The position numbers were made by a program, and so were the translations under genes. 64,000 nt of DNA from UMGS363 sp051881815 (GTDB taxonomy: Bacteria > Bacillota > Clostridia > Oscillospirales > Ruminococcaceae): assembly GCA_051881815.1 (NCBI GenBank), contig JBJEQP010000075.1, positions 62,001-126,000 of the forward strand. Direction: 5' to 3'. Under the pieces are notes generated by a model that was not told the DNA's origin, ran no database searches, and worked only from the letters and a program-made list of their open reading frames with translations. Positions 40,534 through 49,514 of this stretch are shown here, in pieces. Every line of letters begins with the position of its first letter. Position 1 is the first letter of the stretch.

Positions 40534-40562
40534 ATTATATATGAAAATCAATTTTTTTGCAA
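40534..40562 (-). promoter_or_regulatory. sigma-A-type promoter of lon
   Basis: On the minus strand TTGCAA (40562-40557), a 17-bp spacer and TATAAT (40539-40534). No CIRCE or CtsR-type operator was seen nearby. Confidence 0.8.
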
Positions 40563-40659
40563 GTCACAATTTTTATATTTTTCTCGTCATTTTATAGACT
40601 TTTTAAGTAAAAATATGCAGATTATCCGGTTTTTAGGATAAAAAACACCTCAATTCATT

Positions 40660-40706
40660 GAAAAAAAGCCTTTAAAACGCATTTTTTAAGCATTTTAAAG
40701 GCTTTT
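40660..40706 (-). terminator. Rho-independent terminator of clpX
   Basis: On the minus strand a 17-bp stem (40706-40690 with 40680-40664; AAAAGCCTTTAAAATGC and its complement) has one G-U pair that would be a mismatch on the plus strand, and is followed by T residues. Confidence 0.87.
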
Positions 40707-40729
40707 CTGAAAATTCATCACAATTTTTG

Positions 40730-41998
40730 TTATTTTTTTGAAGCTGTTTTCTTTCGGATAACAGTAGGCTTTTCGTTGTTATCAACGCAATCCTTTGTGA
40801 TAACAATTTCGGTGATATCACTGTCGGACGGAGCTTCAAACATAACGGGCATGAGTATCTTCTCAACGATCGCACGAAGTCCGCGCGCACCGGTATCCTT
40901 TTCGATTGCTTTATGAGCAATAGCTTTAAGAGCGTCTTCCTCAATATCAAGCTTGATATTGTCAAGCGCAAAAAGCTTTTTATACTGCTTGACAAGAGCA
41001 TTCTTGGGTTCCTTGAGGATACGGACAAGAGCGTCTTCATCAAGCTCGTCAAGAACCGTTATAACAGGCAGACGTCCCACAAGCTCGGGAACAATGCCGT
41101 ATTTAACGAGATCCTGTGAAACAACATCCTTATAGATACCCTTCTGCTTTTCAGTCTTTGACTTGATCTCTGCACCGAATCCGAGTGAAGAGCTTTCCGT
41201 TCTTCTCTGGATTATCTTGTCAAGTCCGTCAAAAGCGCCGCCGCAGATAAACAGAATGTTCTTTGTATCGATCTGAATACATTCCTGATTCGGGTGCTTT
41301 CTGCCGCCCTGCGGAGGAACATTTGAAACGGTTCCTTCGATTATCTTAAGAAGAGCCTGCTGAACGCCTTCGCCGCTTACGTCACGGGTGATGGACGTAT
41401 TTTCAGACTTACGGGAGATCTTGTCGATCTCATCAATGTAGATGATACCCTTCTGTGCTGCTTCAACATCAAAATCAGCAGCCTGAAGAAGTCGTACAAG
41501 CACGTTTTCAACGTCATCACCGACATAACCTGCTTCGGTAAGAGTTGTAGCATCGGCAATAGCAAACGGAACATTGATAATTTTCGCAAGAGTCTGTGCG
41601 ATATATGTCTTACCTACACCTGTCGGACCGAGAAGAATGAGGTTGCTCTTCTGGAGTTCAACATCATTATCATCCGAATTAAGGTTATTAATACGCTTGT
41701 AATGGTTATAAACTGCAACGGCAAGTGCTGTTTTTGCCCCGTCCTGACCGATAACATACTCATCGAGAACCTTCTTGATCTCTGCAGGCTTCATAAGCTT
41801 TACAGCGCCGCTAGATCTCTTCTCGGCGTTTCTTGAAGAACGCTGATTAGGAGCGATAAGTCCGTTCCCTGCGAGCATTTCGTAGCAGTAGACTACGCAG
41901 TCATCGCATATATTGCAGTTTCCTGCGGTGAACATATTCCGAACCTGATTTTCGGGTTTTCCGCAGAAATTGCATCTTTTTAATCCTTTATCTGCCAT
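40730..41998 (-). CDS. clpX: ATP-dependent Clp protease ATP-binding subunit ClpX
   Basis: A 422-residue AAA+ unfoldase. The N-terminal zinc-binding domain has four cysteines (C9, C12 in CNFC; C28, C31 in CNICDDC), followed by Walker A GPTGVGKT, Walker B IIYIDEIDKI, pore loop GYVG and a C-terminal domain with the ClpP-docking IGF-type loop expected near LGFGAEI. It lies 13 bp after clpP, giving the standard tig-clpP-clpX order. Confidence 0.97.
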   Translation of the reverse strand: MADKGLKRCNFCGKPENQVRNMFTAGNCNICDDCVVYCYEMLAGNGLIAPNQRSSRNAEKRSSGAVKLMKPAEIKKVLDEYVIGQDGAKTALAVAVYNHYKRINNLNSDDNDVELQKSNLILLGPTGVGKTYIAQTLAKIINVPFAIADATTLTEAGYVGDDVENVLVRLLQAADFDVEAAQKGIIYIDEIDKISRKSENTSITRDVSGEGVQQALLKIIEGTVSNVPPQGGRKHPNQECIQIDTKNILFICGGAFDGLDKIIQRRTESSSLGFGAEIKSKTEKQKGIYKDVVSQDLVKYGIVPELVGRLPVITVLDELDEDALVRILKEPKNALVKQYKKLFALDNIKLDIEEDALKAIAHKAIEKDTGARGLRAIVEKILMPVMFEAPSDSDITEIVITKDCVDNNEKPTVIRKKTASKK

Positions 41999-42011
41999 AT
42001 TTCAACTCCAA

Positions 42012-42602
42012 TTATCTTTTGTAGATAACCTTGTCAATAAGACCGTACTCAACAGCTTCCTCTGCGGACATATAGTTATCACGCTCTGTATCCTGCTTTA
42101 TGATATCGAGCGGTTTGCCTGTATTCTCGGAAAGAATGTTGTTGAGCTTTTCTCTTGTTCTGACAAGGTGGTCTGCATGGATCTTAATATCGGTGCACTG
42201 ACCCGAAAGTCCGCCTCCGCCAATAAGCGGCTGGTGAATGAGTATCTCCGAATTTGGAAGAGCAAGGCGCTTTCCCTTTGTGCCCGAAGAAAGGATAAGT
42301 GAACCCATTGAAGCTGCAAGTCCCATACAAATGGTGGAAACATCGCACTTGATGTAGTTCATTGTGTCAACGATAGCAAGTCCTGCTGTAACAGAACCTC
42401 CGGGGCTGTTGATATACATACAGATATCCTTTTCGGGATCCTGACCTTCAAGATGGAGAAGCTGTGCGATAACAACGCTTGCTGAAGCGTCGGAAACCTC
42501 TTCTGAAAGGACGATAATTCTGTCATTGAGAAGACGGGAGAAAATATCGTATGAACGTTCTCCTCTGCTTGTTTGTTCTACAACATAAGGAACTAAACTC
42601 AT
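42012..42602 (-). CDS. clpP: ATP-dependent Clp protease proteolytic subunit ClpP
   Basis: A 196-residue serine protease subunit that forms the tetradecameric chamber used with ClpX and ClpE. The catalytic triad is visible: Ser in GLAASMGS, His in ILIHQP and Asp in DTERDNYMS. The N terminus (LVPYVVEQTSRGERSYDI) is the axial loop. It sits between tig and clpX, with a hairpin in the tig-clpP gap (42687-42719). Confidence 0.97.
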   Translation of the reverse strand: MSLVPYVVEQTSRGERSYDIFSRLLNDRIIVLSEEVSDASASVVIAQLLHLEGQDPEKDICMYINSPGGSVTAGLAIVDTMNYIKCDVSTICMGLAASMGSLILSSGTKGKRLALPNSEILIHQPLIGGGGLSGQCTDIKIHADHLVRTREKLNNILSENTGKPLDIIKQDTERDNYMSAEEAVEYGLIDKVIYKR

Positions 42603-42686
42603 AGCTGAACCTCACTTTCTGATTCTTTGCAGCAAATATACTTACCGCAAATTACGACATATTCCGTAAAACCTTAATATACTATA

Positions 42687-42719
42687 CAAACCACCCTCCG
42701 ACAATGAAGGATGGTTTGC
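42687..42719 (-). other. Intercistronic hairpin between tig and clpP
   Basis: On the minus strand CAAACCATCCT pairs with AGGGTGGTTTG (one G-U pair) around a ten-base loop. No T-run follows, so it looks like an RNA-processing or stability element rather than a full terminator. Confidence 0.6.
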
Positions 42720-42741
42720 AAAAAGTTATTATAATTTTAGA

Positions 42742-44025
42742 TTAGCCTTCGATTTTTGCGCTGTCCTTAACGATCTTTGCAGCTTCAGCAACCTTCATAT
42801 CAGCCTTAAGACCGTTGAGGCTGATGTACTTCTTAACATCGTCAACAGGCATATTGTACTGCTCTGCGATCTTTGCGTACTCTTCGTCAGCCTTTTCATC
42901 GGAGATCTCAACGTTTTCGAGTTCAGCGATCTTTTCAAGAGCAAGACGGATCTTAACTTCCTTTTCAGCTCTGTCAGCGAATGTCTTTCTGAAGTCAGCC
43001 ATCTCAAGACCTGTATATGTGAGATACATATCAAGTGTGATGCCCTGCTGTGAAAGCTGCATCTCAAAGTTACGAACCATATCATCGATCTGTGCATCGT
43101 ACATTGCCTGAGGAACGTCAACAGTCATCTTACCGATAAGAGCCTCGTAGAGCTGATTGTCAGCAGCGTTTTCAGCAGCCTTTTCAGCGTTTTCTTCAAG
43201 CTTCTTTCTGTAATCAGCCTTGAGCTCGTCAAGTGTATCGAAATCAGTTGCATCCTTAACGAATTCATCATCGAGTTCAGGGAGTTCCTTTGCTCTGAGC
43301 TCGTGGAGCTTGATCTTGAATTCTGTCGGCTGACCTGCAAGCTCCTTCATCTGGTAGTTCTCGGGGAATGTTACGTTGATCGTGAACTCTTCGCCGGGCT
43401 TCTTGCCAACGATCTGCTCTTCAAATCCGGGGATAAACTGATTAGAGCCAAGTGTAAGCTCATAGTTCTTTTCGGAACCGCCGTCAAATGCAACGCCGTC
43501 CTTGAAACCTTCAAAATCAATAACTGCAACATCGCCATTTTCAGCAGCTCTGTCTTCAACAGTTACCATTCTGCCGTTTCTATCTCTGAGAGCTTCGATA
43601 GCCTTGTCGATCATTTCATCGGTAACCTCATCAACTGTCTTCTTAACAGCGATGCCCTTGTAGTCAGCGATCTCAACCTCAGGCTTTACGATGCAGGTAA
43701 CTGTGAAAGTAACGCCCTCTGCCTTGCTGATGCTCTTAACATTTATGCTTGGTGTAGCAACGAGTTCGATATTTGCCTCGTCAACAGCCGGAGCAACAAC
43801 TGCAGGGATAAGGTCATTTACAGCATCCTCGAAGAATACATTCTCGCCGTAAAGCTTTTCGATCATCTTTCTTGGAGCGTTGCCCTTTCTGAAACCGTTG
43901 ACAGCGATCTTCTTTCTTGCCTTTCTATAAGCCTTTTCAAGAGCTTCTTCAAACTGAGCTGCATCTGCAGCGATCTCAAGCTCATAAGTATTTGCTTCTG
44001 TTTTATTTGTTGATACTAAACTCAT
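42742..44025 (-). CDS. tig: Trigger factor
   Basis: A 427-residue ribosome-associated chaperone and prolyl isomerase. The N-terminal ribosome-binding loop is NGFRKGNAPRKMIEK (GFRxGxxP signature), the FKBP-type PPIase domain spans about 150-245 (GDVAVIDFEGFKDG, ENYQM), and the helical C-terminal domain completes the chaperone cradle. The promoter candidate lies at 44065-44093. It is the first gene of tig-clpP-clpX. Confidence 0.97.
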   Translation of the reverse strand: MSLVSTNKTEANTYELEIAADAAQFEEALEKAYRKARKKIAVNGFRKGNAPRKMIEKLYGENVFFEDAVNDLIPAVVAPAVDEANIELVATPSINVKSISKAEGVTFTVTCIVKPEVEIADYKGIAVKKTVDEVTDEMIDKAIEALRDRNGRMVTVEDRAAENGDVAVIDFEGFKDGVAFDGGSEKNYELTLGSNQFIPGFEEQIVGKKPGEEFTINVTFPENYQMKELAGQPTEFKIKLHELRAKELPELDDEFVKDATDFDTLDELKADYRKKLEENAEKAAENAADNQLYEALIGKMTVDVPQAMYDAQIDDMVRNFEMQLSQQGITLDMYLTYTGLEMADFRKTFADRAEKEVKIRLALEKIAELENVEISDEKADEEYAKIAEQYNMPVDDVKKYISLNGLKADMKVAEAAKIVKDSAKIEG

Positions 44026-44064
44026 TTTAAACTTCCTCCATTTTTAAATAAACAGCATTGATTA

Positions 44065-44093
44065 ATTATAGCATATATTAAATTATTTTACCA
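44065..44093 (-). promoter_or_regulatory. sigma-A-type promoter of tig
   Basis: On the minus strand TGGTAA (44093-44088), a 17-bp spacer and TATAAT (44070-44065). The -35 matches only moderately. Confidence 0.6.
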
Positions 44094-44126
44094 TATTTTC
44101 AGCTGTTTTTCCACGATATAAACAAT

Positions 44127-44813
44127 TTACAATATCAATTTAGGGCAAAATTGCACAAAATCGCCTGCAATAAGCTGATAATTAACGCCGTCGACCTCTC
44201 CGCAGACAGCAAAACGATGTGCATTTCCGTGAAGATGACCGTAGTAACAGCTCTTGATATCATATCTGAAGATCACATCAAGTATTTCACGGTTATAGTC
44301 ATTCGCAAATATCGGCGGATAGTGAAGAAAAACTATCGGCTTCTTTCCATCGGCAAGTGCAGCCTTTATCGACGCTTCAAGCCGTCCTGCTTCGCGCGCA
44401 AGAACCTTTGCATCGGCAGGCTCTTCGGTATCCTTTATCCAACCTCTTGTGCCGCAGATACCGTACTCTCCGTATGGATAGTAATTATTGTGCAGTATCG
44501 TGATCGTATCAAATCCGTTTTCTTCAAGAAAGCGGTTCATCTTCGCCATTGAATTCCACCAATAGTCATGATTGCCCTTTAAAATGACTTTATGACCGTT
44601 AAGACGGTTGATGAAGTCAAAGTCAGCCTTTGCCTCATCAAGACTGATCGCCCATGAAATATCCCCCGGAACAACGACAACGTCATCGGGACTGACAGTT
44701 TCCTGCCAGTTCTTTTTAAGGCGCTCAACATGATCGTCCCATCCCGGGAATATATTCATCGGTTTGTTCGTTGAAAGCGAAAGATGCAGGTCAGCGATTG
44801 CATAAAGCGACAT
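44127..44813 (-). CDS. Metallophosphoesterase (calcineurin-like, YmdB-unrelated)
   Basis: A 228-residue metallophosphoesterase with all metal motifs: ADLHLS (DxH) at residues 7-12, VVPGDISW (GDxxW), LKGNHDYWW (GNHD) near residue 79 and YYGHLHG (GHxH) near the C terminus. The WDDHVERLKKNW insertion is typical of a clostridial branch. No signal peptide. Substrate unknown. It is the last gene of the rplS-to-thrC run, 18 bp after thrC. Confidence 0.88.
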   Translation of the reverse strand: MSLYAIADLHLSLSTNKPMNIFPGWDDHVERLKKNWQETVSPDDVVVVPGDISWAISLDEAKADFDFINRLNGHKVILKGNHDYWWNSMAKMNRFLEENGFDTITILHNNYYPYGEYGICGTRGWIKDTEEPADAKVLAREAGRLEASIKAALADGKKPIVFLHYPPIFANDYNREILDVIFRYDIKSCYYGHLHGNAHRFAVCGEVDGVNYQLIAGDFVQFCPKLIL

Positions 44814-44830
44814 TATATACCTGCTTTATA

Positions 44831-46324
44831 TCAAAGACCAAGTTCGCCGAGAACATAGTTCTTCTGGTCATCCTTTGAGATAACCTTGCTGAAACGTACA
44901 GGCTTTGTACGGAGTGCAGCAAGAGATTCGGGAATATCATATCCCGAAAGCTCGTGGAGCTTGTCGATCATATCATACTCATCAAGGTCAGACTTTTTGC
45001 CCTCGATTGCTTCAAGAACGCTTGCGCTGAACTTGTACGGACTTGCGGTAGATGCAATAATTGTCTTTGTTGTATCACCTGTTGCTGCTTTATAGTCCTC
45101 ATATACCTTAACGGCAACTGCGGAATGTGTATCGAGCGTATAGGAATACTTGTCGAAGATCCTCTTAATGGTATCCTTTGTTTCAGCATCGGTGCAGAAG
45201 CCTGCGGAGAATTCTTCCTTGAGCTTTGCCTTGATATCATCGGAAACCTCGTACTTGCCACTGCTTGAAAGCTGACCGAACCACTCCCTGATCTGAGCGT
45301 CATTGTAGCCTGTCATGATGTAAAGAAGTCTTTCAAGGTTGCTGGAGATAAGGATATCCATAGAAGGAGAAATAGTTGTGATGAAATCTCTGTTTCTGTC
45401 ATAAACGCCTGTTGTGAGGAAGTCGGTGAGGACCTTGTTGGAGTTTGAAGCGCATATGAGCTTATTGATCGGAAGACCCATATTCTTTGCATAATAAGCA
45501 GCAAGGATATTGCCGAAGTTGCCCGTAGGAACAACAACGTTGATCTTCTCGCCTGCCTTGATCTCCTCGTCCTTAACGAGTGTTGCATAAGCAGAGATAT
45601 AGTAGATTATCTGCGGAGCAAGACGTCCCCAGTTGATAGAGTTTGCGCTGGAGAACATGAGCTTTTTTTCTTCAAGCTTTTCAGCGATGTCTTTATCGCC
45701 GAAAATGTTCTTAACACCTGTCTGGCAGTCATCAAAGTTGCCTTTAAGAGCGCATACAGCAACGTTTTCGCCGTCCTGTGTTGTCATCTGGCGTTTCTGC
45801 ATGGGGCTTACGCCGTCTTCGGGATAGAATACCATGATCTGTGTGCCGGGAACATCAGCAAAGCCTTCAAGAGCAGCCTTGCCCGTGTCGCCTGAAGTTG
45901 CAACGAGGATAACGATCTTCTTGTCAATGTTGATCTTCTTTGCGGAAGTTGTGAGAAGATAAGGAAGTATCTGAAGTGCCATATCCTTAAACGCGCAGGT
46001 AGGACCATGCCAGAGTTCAAGCACATAAGTACCCTCAAAAAGATGTGAGATCTCTGCAATGTTTTCGCTTTCAAAATTCTTAACGGAATAAGCGTTGTCT
46101 GTGCAGTAGCGGATCTCAACATCGGTAAAATCTGTGAGATACTTGGCGAAAATGTAAGCTGCTCTTTCGGAATAGCTCATATCGCCGAGCTTAACGATCT
46201 CGTCCATAGAAATGGAAGGGATCTCGGAAGGAACGAAAAGTCCTCCGTCCTTTGAAATACCTTGAACGATTGCTTCAGCAGACGTAATCTTTACGCTGCT
46301 GTCACGAGTGCTTTTGTAATACAT
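44831..46324 (-). CDS. thrC: Threonine synthase
   Basis: A 497-residue PLP enzyme converting O-phosphohomoserine to threonine. The PLP lysine lies in HGPTCAFKDMA (about residue 113), the phosphate loop region in ATSGDTGKAA, and VPTGNFGNI follows. The long form with an extended N-terminal region (STRDSSVKITSAEAIVQG) is the proteobacterial/clostridial type rather than the short Bacillus type. The gene lies between yraN and a metallophosphoesterase gene with 15-18 bp gaps, so no separate threonine attenuator is present. Confidence 0.96.
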   Translation of the reverse strand: MYYKSTRDSSVKITSAEAIVQGISKDGGLFVPSEIPSISMDEIVKLGDMSYSERAAYIFAKYLTDFTDVEIRYCTDNAYSVKNFESENIAEISHLFEGTYVLELWHGPTCAFKDMALQILPYLLTTSAKKINIDKKIVILVATSGDTGKAALEGFADVPGTQIMVFYPEDGVSPMQKRQMTTQDGENVAVCALKGNFDDCQTGVKNIFGDKDIAEKLEEKKLMFSSANSINWGRLAPQIIYYISAYATLVKDEEIKAGEKINVVVPTGNFGNILAAYYAKNMGLPINKLICASNSNKVLTDFLTTGVYDRNRDFITTISPSMDILISSNLERLLYIMTGYNDAQIREWFGQLSSSGKYEVSDDIKAKLKEEFSAGFCTDAETKDTIKRIFDKYSYTLDTHSAVAVKVYEDYKAATGDTTKTIIASTASPYKFSASVLEAIEGKKSDLDEYDMIDKLHELSGYDIPESLAALRTKPVRFSKVISKDDQKNYVLGELGL

Positions 46325-46339
46325 AATTCAACAATCCTT

Positions 46340-46717
46340 TTATAATATAGTCATTATGTCACTTGCATCAAATGCGTTTTCGACATAATTGAATCCAACA
46401 ATTTTCCTGCCGTCGGCAATGATCTGAACAACATCAAAGCGAGGCTGGAGATCATGCGGAAACTGCAGAGAATACAGCTCGGAGGCTCTTATAATAAGCT
46501 TTCTTTTACGCTTTGTAACAGCTTCAAAACCGCTCACCATATAATCGGGAGTTCTCGTTTTGACCTCGGTAAAAGCGATTATCCCGTCCTTTTCGGCGAT
46601 GATGTCGATCTCTCCGCCTTTTACACAGAAATTACGCTTTAATATCCTGTAGCCCTTTTTCTCCATATAAAGAGCTGCGACATTTTCCCCGAACTTTCCA
46701 AGCTCCTTTGCGGTCAT
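46340..46717 (-). CDS. yraN: YraN family endonuclease-like protein (UPF0102)
   Basis: A 125-residue protein of the restriction-endonuclease fold: GKFGENVAALYMEKKGYRILKRNF, GGEIDIIAEKDGIIAFTEVKTR (the D...ExK metal motif) and AVTKRKRKLIIRASELY. A role in DNA processing is presumed but not proved. It overlaps rnhB by 4 bp, a conserved rnhB-yraN neighbourhood. Confidence 0.94.
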   Translation of the reverse strand: MTAKELGKFGENVAALYMEKKGYRILKRNFCVKGGEIDIIAEKDGIIAFTEVKTRTPDYMVSGFEAVTKRKRKLIIRASELYSLQFPHDLQPRFDVVQIIADGRKIVGFNYVENAFDASDIMTIL

Positions 46718-47331
46718 ACGTTTTCTCCGCCATTCTTTGCGTAAAGCTTTCGGAGAAAGGTCTTTCTGTGCACGGGAGAGGCTCCGTATTTGAGTATAAG
46801 CTCATTATGCAGCTTCGTTCCGTAGCCCTTATGCTTTTCAAACTGATATTCGGGATATTCTTCCGCAAGCTTTTTCATATAGCGGTCACGCTCCACCTTT
46901 GCAAGGATAGACGCAGCTGCGATACTTGCCGATGTTCCGTCACCCTTTATAAGCGTCTGAACCGAACAGCCGAGCGGCGGAGTTCTATTCCCGTCCACAA
47001 GAGCAAGTCCGACTTTTGTGCCAAGTCCTTCAACAGCACGTTTCATTGCAAGGAACGTTGCACCGAGGATATTCAGTTCATCTATCTCTTCAACGCTTGC
47101 CGTTGCAACACAGTACGCATCAGCTTTTTCAATTATTTCATCATAAAGCAGCTCACGCTTCTTCTCGGAAAGCTTTTTGCTGTCGTTTATCCCCTCGATA
47201 ACAACACTTTCGGGAAGGATTACTGCTGCTGCATAGACATCGCCTGCGAGAGGGCCTCTGCCGGCTTCGTCAACTCCGCAGAAAACTCCGTTCTGCTTTC
47301 TGAATTCGGTATCAAACTCAAACAGCGTCAT
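46714..47331 (-). CDS. rnhB: Ribonuclease HII
   Basis: A 205-residue type 2 RNase H that removes ribonucleotides from DNA. The DEDD metal site is visible: Asp-Glu in GVDEAGRGPLAG (about residues 20-31), Asp in ALVDGN, and Asp/Glu in the SIAAASILAKVERDRYM region. It overlaps rbgA by 14 bp and yraN by 4 bp, so translation is coupled along rbgA-rnhB-yraN. Confidence 0.97.
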   Translation of the reverse strand: MTLFEFDTEFRKQNGVFCGVDEAGRGPLAGDVYAAAVILPESVVIEGINDSKKLSEKKRELLYDEIIEKADAYCVATASVEEIDELNILGATFLAMKRAVEGLGTKVGLALVDGNRTPPLGCSVQTLIKGDGTSASIAAASILAKVERDRYMKKLAEEYPEYQFEKHKGYGTKLHNELILKYGASPVHRKTFLRKLYAKNGGENV

Positions 47332-48211
47332 TTCCGTTCTTCCTTTCGTTCTTTTCGGGAAGTTCGAGTGTTACCCTTCCGAGTTTGCCGCTTCTGAATT
47401 CATCAAGAACGGTTATAGCTGCTCTTTCGGTGTTTATTTCGCCGCCCGAAATAAGCATACCTCGTGCTTTGCCGACCTTCTGCAGGATATCATAGCCGTC
47501 CTCTTCGGGTTCGGTCGTTATCTTGTATCTTGCGGCAAGCGTATCTTTATACATATCATTGAGGACATAAAGCAGACGGGAAGCAAGTGCTTCGATATCC
47601 ACTACATCGTCCTTGACAGCGCCAGTAAACGCAAGACGCTCTCCGACGGTCTTATCTTCAAATTTCGGCCAAAGAACGCCCGGCATATCGAGAAGCTCGA
47701 CATCATCGGCGATCTTTACCCACTGCTTATTGAGCGTTACACCCGGTCTATCCTCAACTTTAGCCTTTTTCTGCTTTGCAAGGCGGTTTATAAGCGAGGA
47801 TTTTCCGACATTCGGTATTCCGACTATCATAACGTGCAGAACTCGTCCCGTCATACCCTTTGCTTCATACTTTGCGATCATATCTTTAAGCACGTTTTTT
47901 ACTGCAGGGACAAACTTGTTTACCCCCCTGCCGCTTCGGCAGTCTGTAGGGATAGCTGTAATACCCTTGCTGTTATAGTATGATATCCACTTCTGAACAG
48001 CCTGTTCGTCAGCGGTATCGCATTTATTCAAAATAACTATTCTCGGTTTACCTTCGATGAGATTCTGCAGATCGGGATTTCGGCTTGAAATCGGAATTCT
48101 TGCATCTATTACCTCTGCGACTGCATCGACAAGCGGAAGCGATGACTTTATCATTCGCTTCGTTTTCGCCATGTGACCGGGAAACCACTGAATAGACGGT
48201 ATTTCAGTCAT
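47318..48211 (-). CDS. rbgA: Ribosome biogenesis GTPase RbgA (YlqF)
   Basis: A 297-residue circularly permuted GTPase for late 50S assembly. The G4 motif LNKCDTAD comes first (about residue 58), then G1 GIPNVGKSSLINRL (about 130), and G3 DMPGVLWPK. The N-terminal IQWFPGHMAKTKR is a family signature. It follows lepB in the conserved rplS-lepB-rbgA-rnhB order of Firmicutes. Confidence 0.97.
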   Translation of the reverse strand: MTEIPSIQWFPGHMAKTKRMIKSSLPLVDAVAEVIDARIPISSRNPDLQNLIEGKPRIVILNKCDTADEQAVQKWISYYNSKGITAIPTDCRSGRGVNKFVPAVKNVLKDMIAKYEAKGMTGRVLHVMIVGIPNVGKSSLINRLAKQKKAKVEDRPGVTLNKQWVKIADDVELLDMPGVLWPKFEDKTVGERLAFTGAVKDDVVDIEALASRLLYVLNDMYKDTLAARYKITTEPEEDGYDILQKVGKARGMLISGGEINTERAAITVLDEFRSGKLGRVTLELPEKNERKNGNDAV

Positions 48212-48223
48212 TAAAACCTCCGT

Positions 48224-48805
48224 TTAAGCGGGAACGCCGAAGCTTGAGAACGGGAATATTCTGAGAACAACCTTTCCGAGTATCTCATCCTCGGGAACAA
48301 AACCAACAAGCGAGCTTCTGCTGTCGGTAGAGTTCATTCTGTTGTCCCCCATAACGAATACGCAGTCCTTCGGAACTGTTACAGGATAATCATGTCCGCC
48401 TTCATCAAGACATGTAGGACTATTGATGTAAGGTTCTTCAAGAACAATTCCGTCGACCTTTACTTCGCCGCTTTCAAAATTGATATCAACAGTCTGTCCC
48501 TCTGTTGCGATCACTCTCTTAACGATAACCTTTTCAAGTGCAGGATTATCATTATTCACTATAACGATATCACCCTTTTTAGGTGTATATCCAAGATATG
48601 AAATTATCAGTCTGTCCTTATCTACAAGCGTCGGGAGCATAGATTCCCCGTTTACAGCTGCAAGCCTGAAAATAAATGTAAAGAAGAGAATGACCGCAAA
48701 AAATGCGATAACAAGCGTCTCCACCCATTCAAAAAGATTCTCCGAACTTGAGATCTTCTTTTCCTCTTCGTCAAGTACCTCATAATTAAGCTCATACTTT
48801 GCCAT
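48224..48805 (-). CDS. lepB: Signal peptidase I
   Basis: A 193-residue type I signal peptidase with one membrane segment (about residues 25-50). The catalytic Ser lies in NGESMLPTL and the general base Lys in VIVKRVIAT; box D GYTPKKGDIV-type and box E GDNRMNSTDSR motifs follow. It removes signal peptides on the outer membrane face. The ATG at 48805 has GGAAAGGA upstream; the frame open to 48892 overlaps the rplS terminator. Confidence 0.96.
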   Translation of the reverse strand: MAKYELNYEVLDEEEKKISSSENLFEWVETLVIAFFAVILFFTFIFRLAAVNGESMLPTLVDKDRLIISYLGYTPKKGDIVIVNNDNPALEKVIVKRVIATEGQTVDINFESGEVKVDGIVLEEPYINSPTCLDEGGHDYPVTVPKDCVFVMGDNRMNSTDSRSSLVGFVPEDEILGKVVLRIFPFSSFGVPA

Positions 48806-48879
48806 AACCGTCAATCCTTTCCAATTGTAATAAATAGGGCTAAACCGAACAATTACATTTTGAGTTTTTAATGAATAGC

Positions 48880-48902
48880 AAAAAAGGGACAAAATGTCCC
48901 CC
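48880..48902 (-). terminator. Rho-independent terminator after rplS
   Basis: On the minus strand GGGAC-ATTTT-GTCCC (48900-48886) followed by TTTTTT. It lies between rplS and lepB, so lepB and the downstream genes depend on read-through or another promoter. Confidence 0.85.
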
Positions 48903-48924
48903 TTTCACTTTCAAACCAAACAAA

Positions 48925-49269
48925 TCACTTGATCTGCTCTTTAACCTTAGCTGCTTTTCCGACTCTTCCGCGGATATAGTAGAGCTTGCTGCGGCGAACC
49001 TTACCGCTTCTAACGAGTTCAACCTTCTCAATGATAGGAGAGTGAACAGGGAATACTCTTTCAATGCCGCATCCGTAGGAAAGACGTCTAACGGTAAATG
49101 TTTCATTGATACCGCCGTGCTTCTTTGCGATAACAGTACCCTCGAAGATCTGGATTCTGTACTTGTCGCCTTCCTTGATTCTAACGTGTACCTTTACAGT
49201 ATCACCAACGTTAACAACGGGTACATTCTCCTTCATGCTGCTCTGGCTAATAAGTTTAAGTGCGTCCAT
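48925..49269 (-). CDS. rplS: 50S ribosomal protein L19
   Basis: A 114-residue L19: VPVVNVGDTVKVHVRIKEGDKYRIQIFEGTVIA, RRLSYGCGIERVFPVHSP and SKLYYIRGRVGKAAKVKE. The ATG at 49269 has AGGAGGA 7 bases upstream; the frame extends to 49323, but that is part of the leader. A promoter lies at 49454-49482 and the leader is about 180 nt. Confidence 0.98.
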   Translation of the reverse strand: MDALKLISQSSMKENVPVVNVGDTVKVHVRIKEGDKYRIQIFEGTVIAKKHGGINETFTVRRLSYGCGIERVFPVHSPIIEKVELVRSGKVRRSKLYYIRGRVGKAAKVKEQIK

Positions 49270-49447
49270 GGATTTATTCCTCCTAAAAATTTCAGACATT
49301 CTTACCTCACGCAAGTTGACCAAAATAATACAAGGTCTGTGGCAGCGGACTGTCCTTTTAATGTCAGCTGTAATTTTTTACAGCGGCACTAATCTCGTCC
49401 GTAAAACCGTGTTTTTGACATAGTTATACTAACGGATCATCAAATGC
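49270..49447 (-). promoter_or_regulatory. Long structured leader of rplS
   Basis: The ~180-nt leader contains several possible helices on the minus strand: TCCGT/ACGGA over a ~30-base span, CTGTAA-AAAA-TTACAG, and GACC/GGTC just before the ribosome site region. Ribosomal protein L19 leaders are known in some Firmicutes; I could not match this one to that family by eye, so autoregulation is an inference. Confidence 0.45.
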
Positions 49448-49453
49448 TCTTTT

Positions 49454-49482
49454 ATTTTAGCACATTGTTCTAACAATTACAA
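49454..49482 (-). promoter_or_regulatory. sigma-A-type promoter of rplS
   Basis: On the minus strand TTGTAA (49482-49477), a 17-bp spacer and TAAAAT (49459-49454), with TG one base before the -10. Confidence 0.75.
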
Positions 49483-49514
49483 GTGATTTTCCGAAAAAAA
49501 TGATAATCTGCTGA

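Noticed and set aside
43303..44013. 236-codon plus-strand frame
   Set aside because: Antisense shadow of tig, with biased composition and no initiation signals.
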